From Euonymus europaeus (lineage: Eukaryota; Streptophyta; Magnoliopsida; Celastrales; Celastraceae), in the NCBI GenBank assembly GCA_963580455.1, contig OY756969.1, forward strand, positions 13,364,760-13,428,759: a stretch of 64,000 nucleotides of DNA. Reading direction: 5' to 3'. The notes under the pieces were generated by a model. The model was not told the DNA's origin. It worked only from the letters and a program-made list of their open reading frames with translations, and made no database searches. Positions 63,061-64,000 of this stretch are shown here, piece after piece (the stretch's first letter is position 1; the number at the start of each line of letters is the position of its first letter). A program made the position numbers and the translations under genes.

Positions 63061-64000
63061 ATTATTCTTCTATGTCAAATTCTACGAGTATAAGCTTGCT
63101 AGATTATTTCGATGCCAAAACACCAACTTTCTATGACAAATGGAAAAAACCTTTAAAAGCTCCTCCATAGAGAGAGTTGAGCTACTTCGGACCATCGAAG
63201 TTGCTCGTCGTACACTTTTATTGTTCTTCTATGTGAAATTTTACGAGTATAAGCTTCCTAGATTATTTCGATGCCAAAACACCGAGTTTCTATGACAAAT
63301 GCACAAAACAGTCAAAAGCTCCTCGATAGAGAGAGTTGAGTAAATTCGAACCATCAAAGTTGCTCGGGGTACACTTTTAACTGTTCTTCTATGTCAAATT
63401 TTACGAGTATAAAACTTTCTAGATTATTTCGATGCCAAAACACCAACTTTGTATGATAAATGGACAAAACCGTTAAAAGCTGCTCCATAGAGAGAGTTGA
63501 GCAACTTCGGACCATCAAAGTTGCTCGGGGTACACTTTTTATTCTTCGTCTATGTCAAATTCTACGAGTATAAGATTGTAGATTATTTCGATGCCAAAAC
63601 ACCAACTTTCTATGACAAATGGACAAAACCGTTAAAAGCACCACCATAGAGATAGTGGAGCAACTTCAGACTTTGAAGGTTGCTCGATGTACACTTTTTA
63701 CTGGTCTTTTATATGAAATTTTACGAGTATAAGCTTCCTATATTATTTCGATGAGAAAACATCAGCTTTCTATGACAAATTGACAACACCGTTAAAAGCT
63801 CCTCCATAAAGAGAGTTGAGCTACTTCGGACCATCAAAGTTGCTCGGTGTACACTTTTATTGTTCTTCTACGTGAAATTTTACGAGTATAAGCTTCCTAG
63901 TTTATTTCGATGCCAAAACACCGAGTTTCTATGACAAATGCACAGAACTGTTAAAAGCTGCTCCATAGAGAGAGTTGAGCAAATTCGGACCATCAAAGTT
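63061..64000 (+). repeat. Right end of window, flank satellite with T monomer
   Basis: About six monomers: AGCTTGCTAG, CACCGAG and m3-like units, a GATTGTAGATT unit, a T unit at 63753 (GAGAAAACATCAGC) and a CCTAGTTTATT unit. The last monomer is cut by the window edge inside ATCAAAGTT. The array clearly continues beyond. Confidence 0.85.

Larger units (their letters stand above)
1..64000 (+). repeat. Satellite DNA array, about 400 tandem monomers of about 160 bp
   Basis: Every line of the window reads as the same monomer, repeated head to tail without inversion or non-satellite interruption. Recognisable steps in each unit are a variable start (AGCTTCCTAG, AAACTTGCTAG, AGCTTGGTAG or AGATTCCTAG), ATTATTTCGATGCC, TTTCTATGACAAATGG, ACAAAACCGTTAAAAGC, CCATAGAGAGAG, TTGAGCAACTTCGGACC, ATCAAAGTTGCTC, a T-rich stretch ACTTTTTATTATTCTTC, and TATGTCAAATTTTACGAG. 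Distances between equivalent points are close to multiples of 160 bp: 479 for 3 units, 960 for 6, 2402 for 15, 3197 for 20. Arrays of this size and uniformity are typical of eukaryotic centromeres or heterochromatin; that role is inferred. The species is not fixed by the sequence. Confidence 0.98.

Noticed and set aside
1..64000. CRISPR array
   Set aside because: The repeats are contiguous 160-bp units without unique spacers, and there are no cas genes.
1..64000. TATA-like promoter from GAGTATAA in every monomer
   Set aside because: A GTATAA string in A+T-rich satellite is expected by chance, and no start site, downstream gene or polarity signal supports it. Satellite transcription is possible but not shown.

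Overview
The whole 64 kb window is one block of tandem satellite DNA. It holds about 400 head-to-tail copies of a monomer of about 160 bp (mostly 158-162 bp), all in the same orientation. I found no gene, RNA gene, transposon or unique sequence on either strand. A composite monomer is about 38% G+C by hand count. The block looks eukaryotic and most like a centromeric or pericentromeric satellite. One 20-base stretch of the monomer, TTCGATGCCAAAACACCAAC, matches 17 of 20 positions of a stretch I recall from the Arabidopsis 178-bp centromere repeat (TTCGACTCCAAAACACTAAC). A plant, possibly Brassicaceae, is therefore my best guess, but it rests on memory and not on a search.

The monomers fall into recognisable subtypes that recur in fixed order, giving higher-order repeats (HORs). 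Labels used below, with short diagnostics: m1 (TGTGAAAATAGC, GCTCATCC), m2 (CACCGAG, CTCCTCGAT), m3 (AAACTTGCTA, TTGTATGTC), m4 (CTATAACAAATGG, GGTGGAC), m5 (GATGCGAAAAC, TTTTTCGAG), m6 (GCTGCTGCTTAG), m7 (as m1 but CATCCATTGAG), m8 (TTAAATGCTCC, GCCCGGGG), m9 (CAACATTC), m10 (CTATAAC with CACATCC), m11 (GACAAAATCTTT), n12 (CCTAGTTTATT), n13 (ATAAAAGGAC with GATATC or GATGTC), n14 (starts ACTTCC, CGATCCC), n15 (CCTGGATT), n16 (ATAAAAGGAC), n17 (AAACTGGTTAAATT), n18 (AAACTTGTTAG, CTCTACAG), m13 (CGATACC), m14 (AACAGAAAG), m15 (AACAACAAC, GCTGCTGCTTAG), n20 (m14/m15 fusion), S (TTCCTAGCAAATGG) and T (GACAAAACATCAGC).

Layout. Positions 1-14.3 kb are an older, mixed left flank. It has S and T monomers, a diverged copy of the core order (about 1.45-3.5 kb), and its own 13- and 8-monomer HOR (4.7-10.2 kb). 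A short microhomology junction at 14.34 kb cuts into a truncated core HOR. Positions 14.35-20.6 kb carry two irregular core copies. Positions 20.6-51.0 kb are a strongly homogenised core of ten HOR copies with 15, 20, 15, 20, 15, 15, 20, 25, 22 and 23 monomers. Positions 51.0-64.0 kb are a mixed right flank: the S and T monomers reappear, a diverged core-order copy is present, a T block is duplicated 35 monomers apart, and a 9-monomer HOR is repeated twice at the end.

No genes act together here. What the sequence records is a history of unequal exchange. Young long HORs expanded inside an older array whose shared composition survives on both sides. Any function (kinetochore, heterochromatin, satellite transcription) is inferred from the kind of DNA and is not shown by the sequence.
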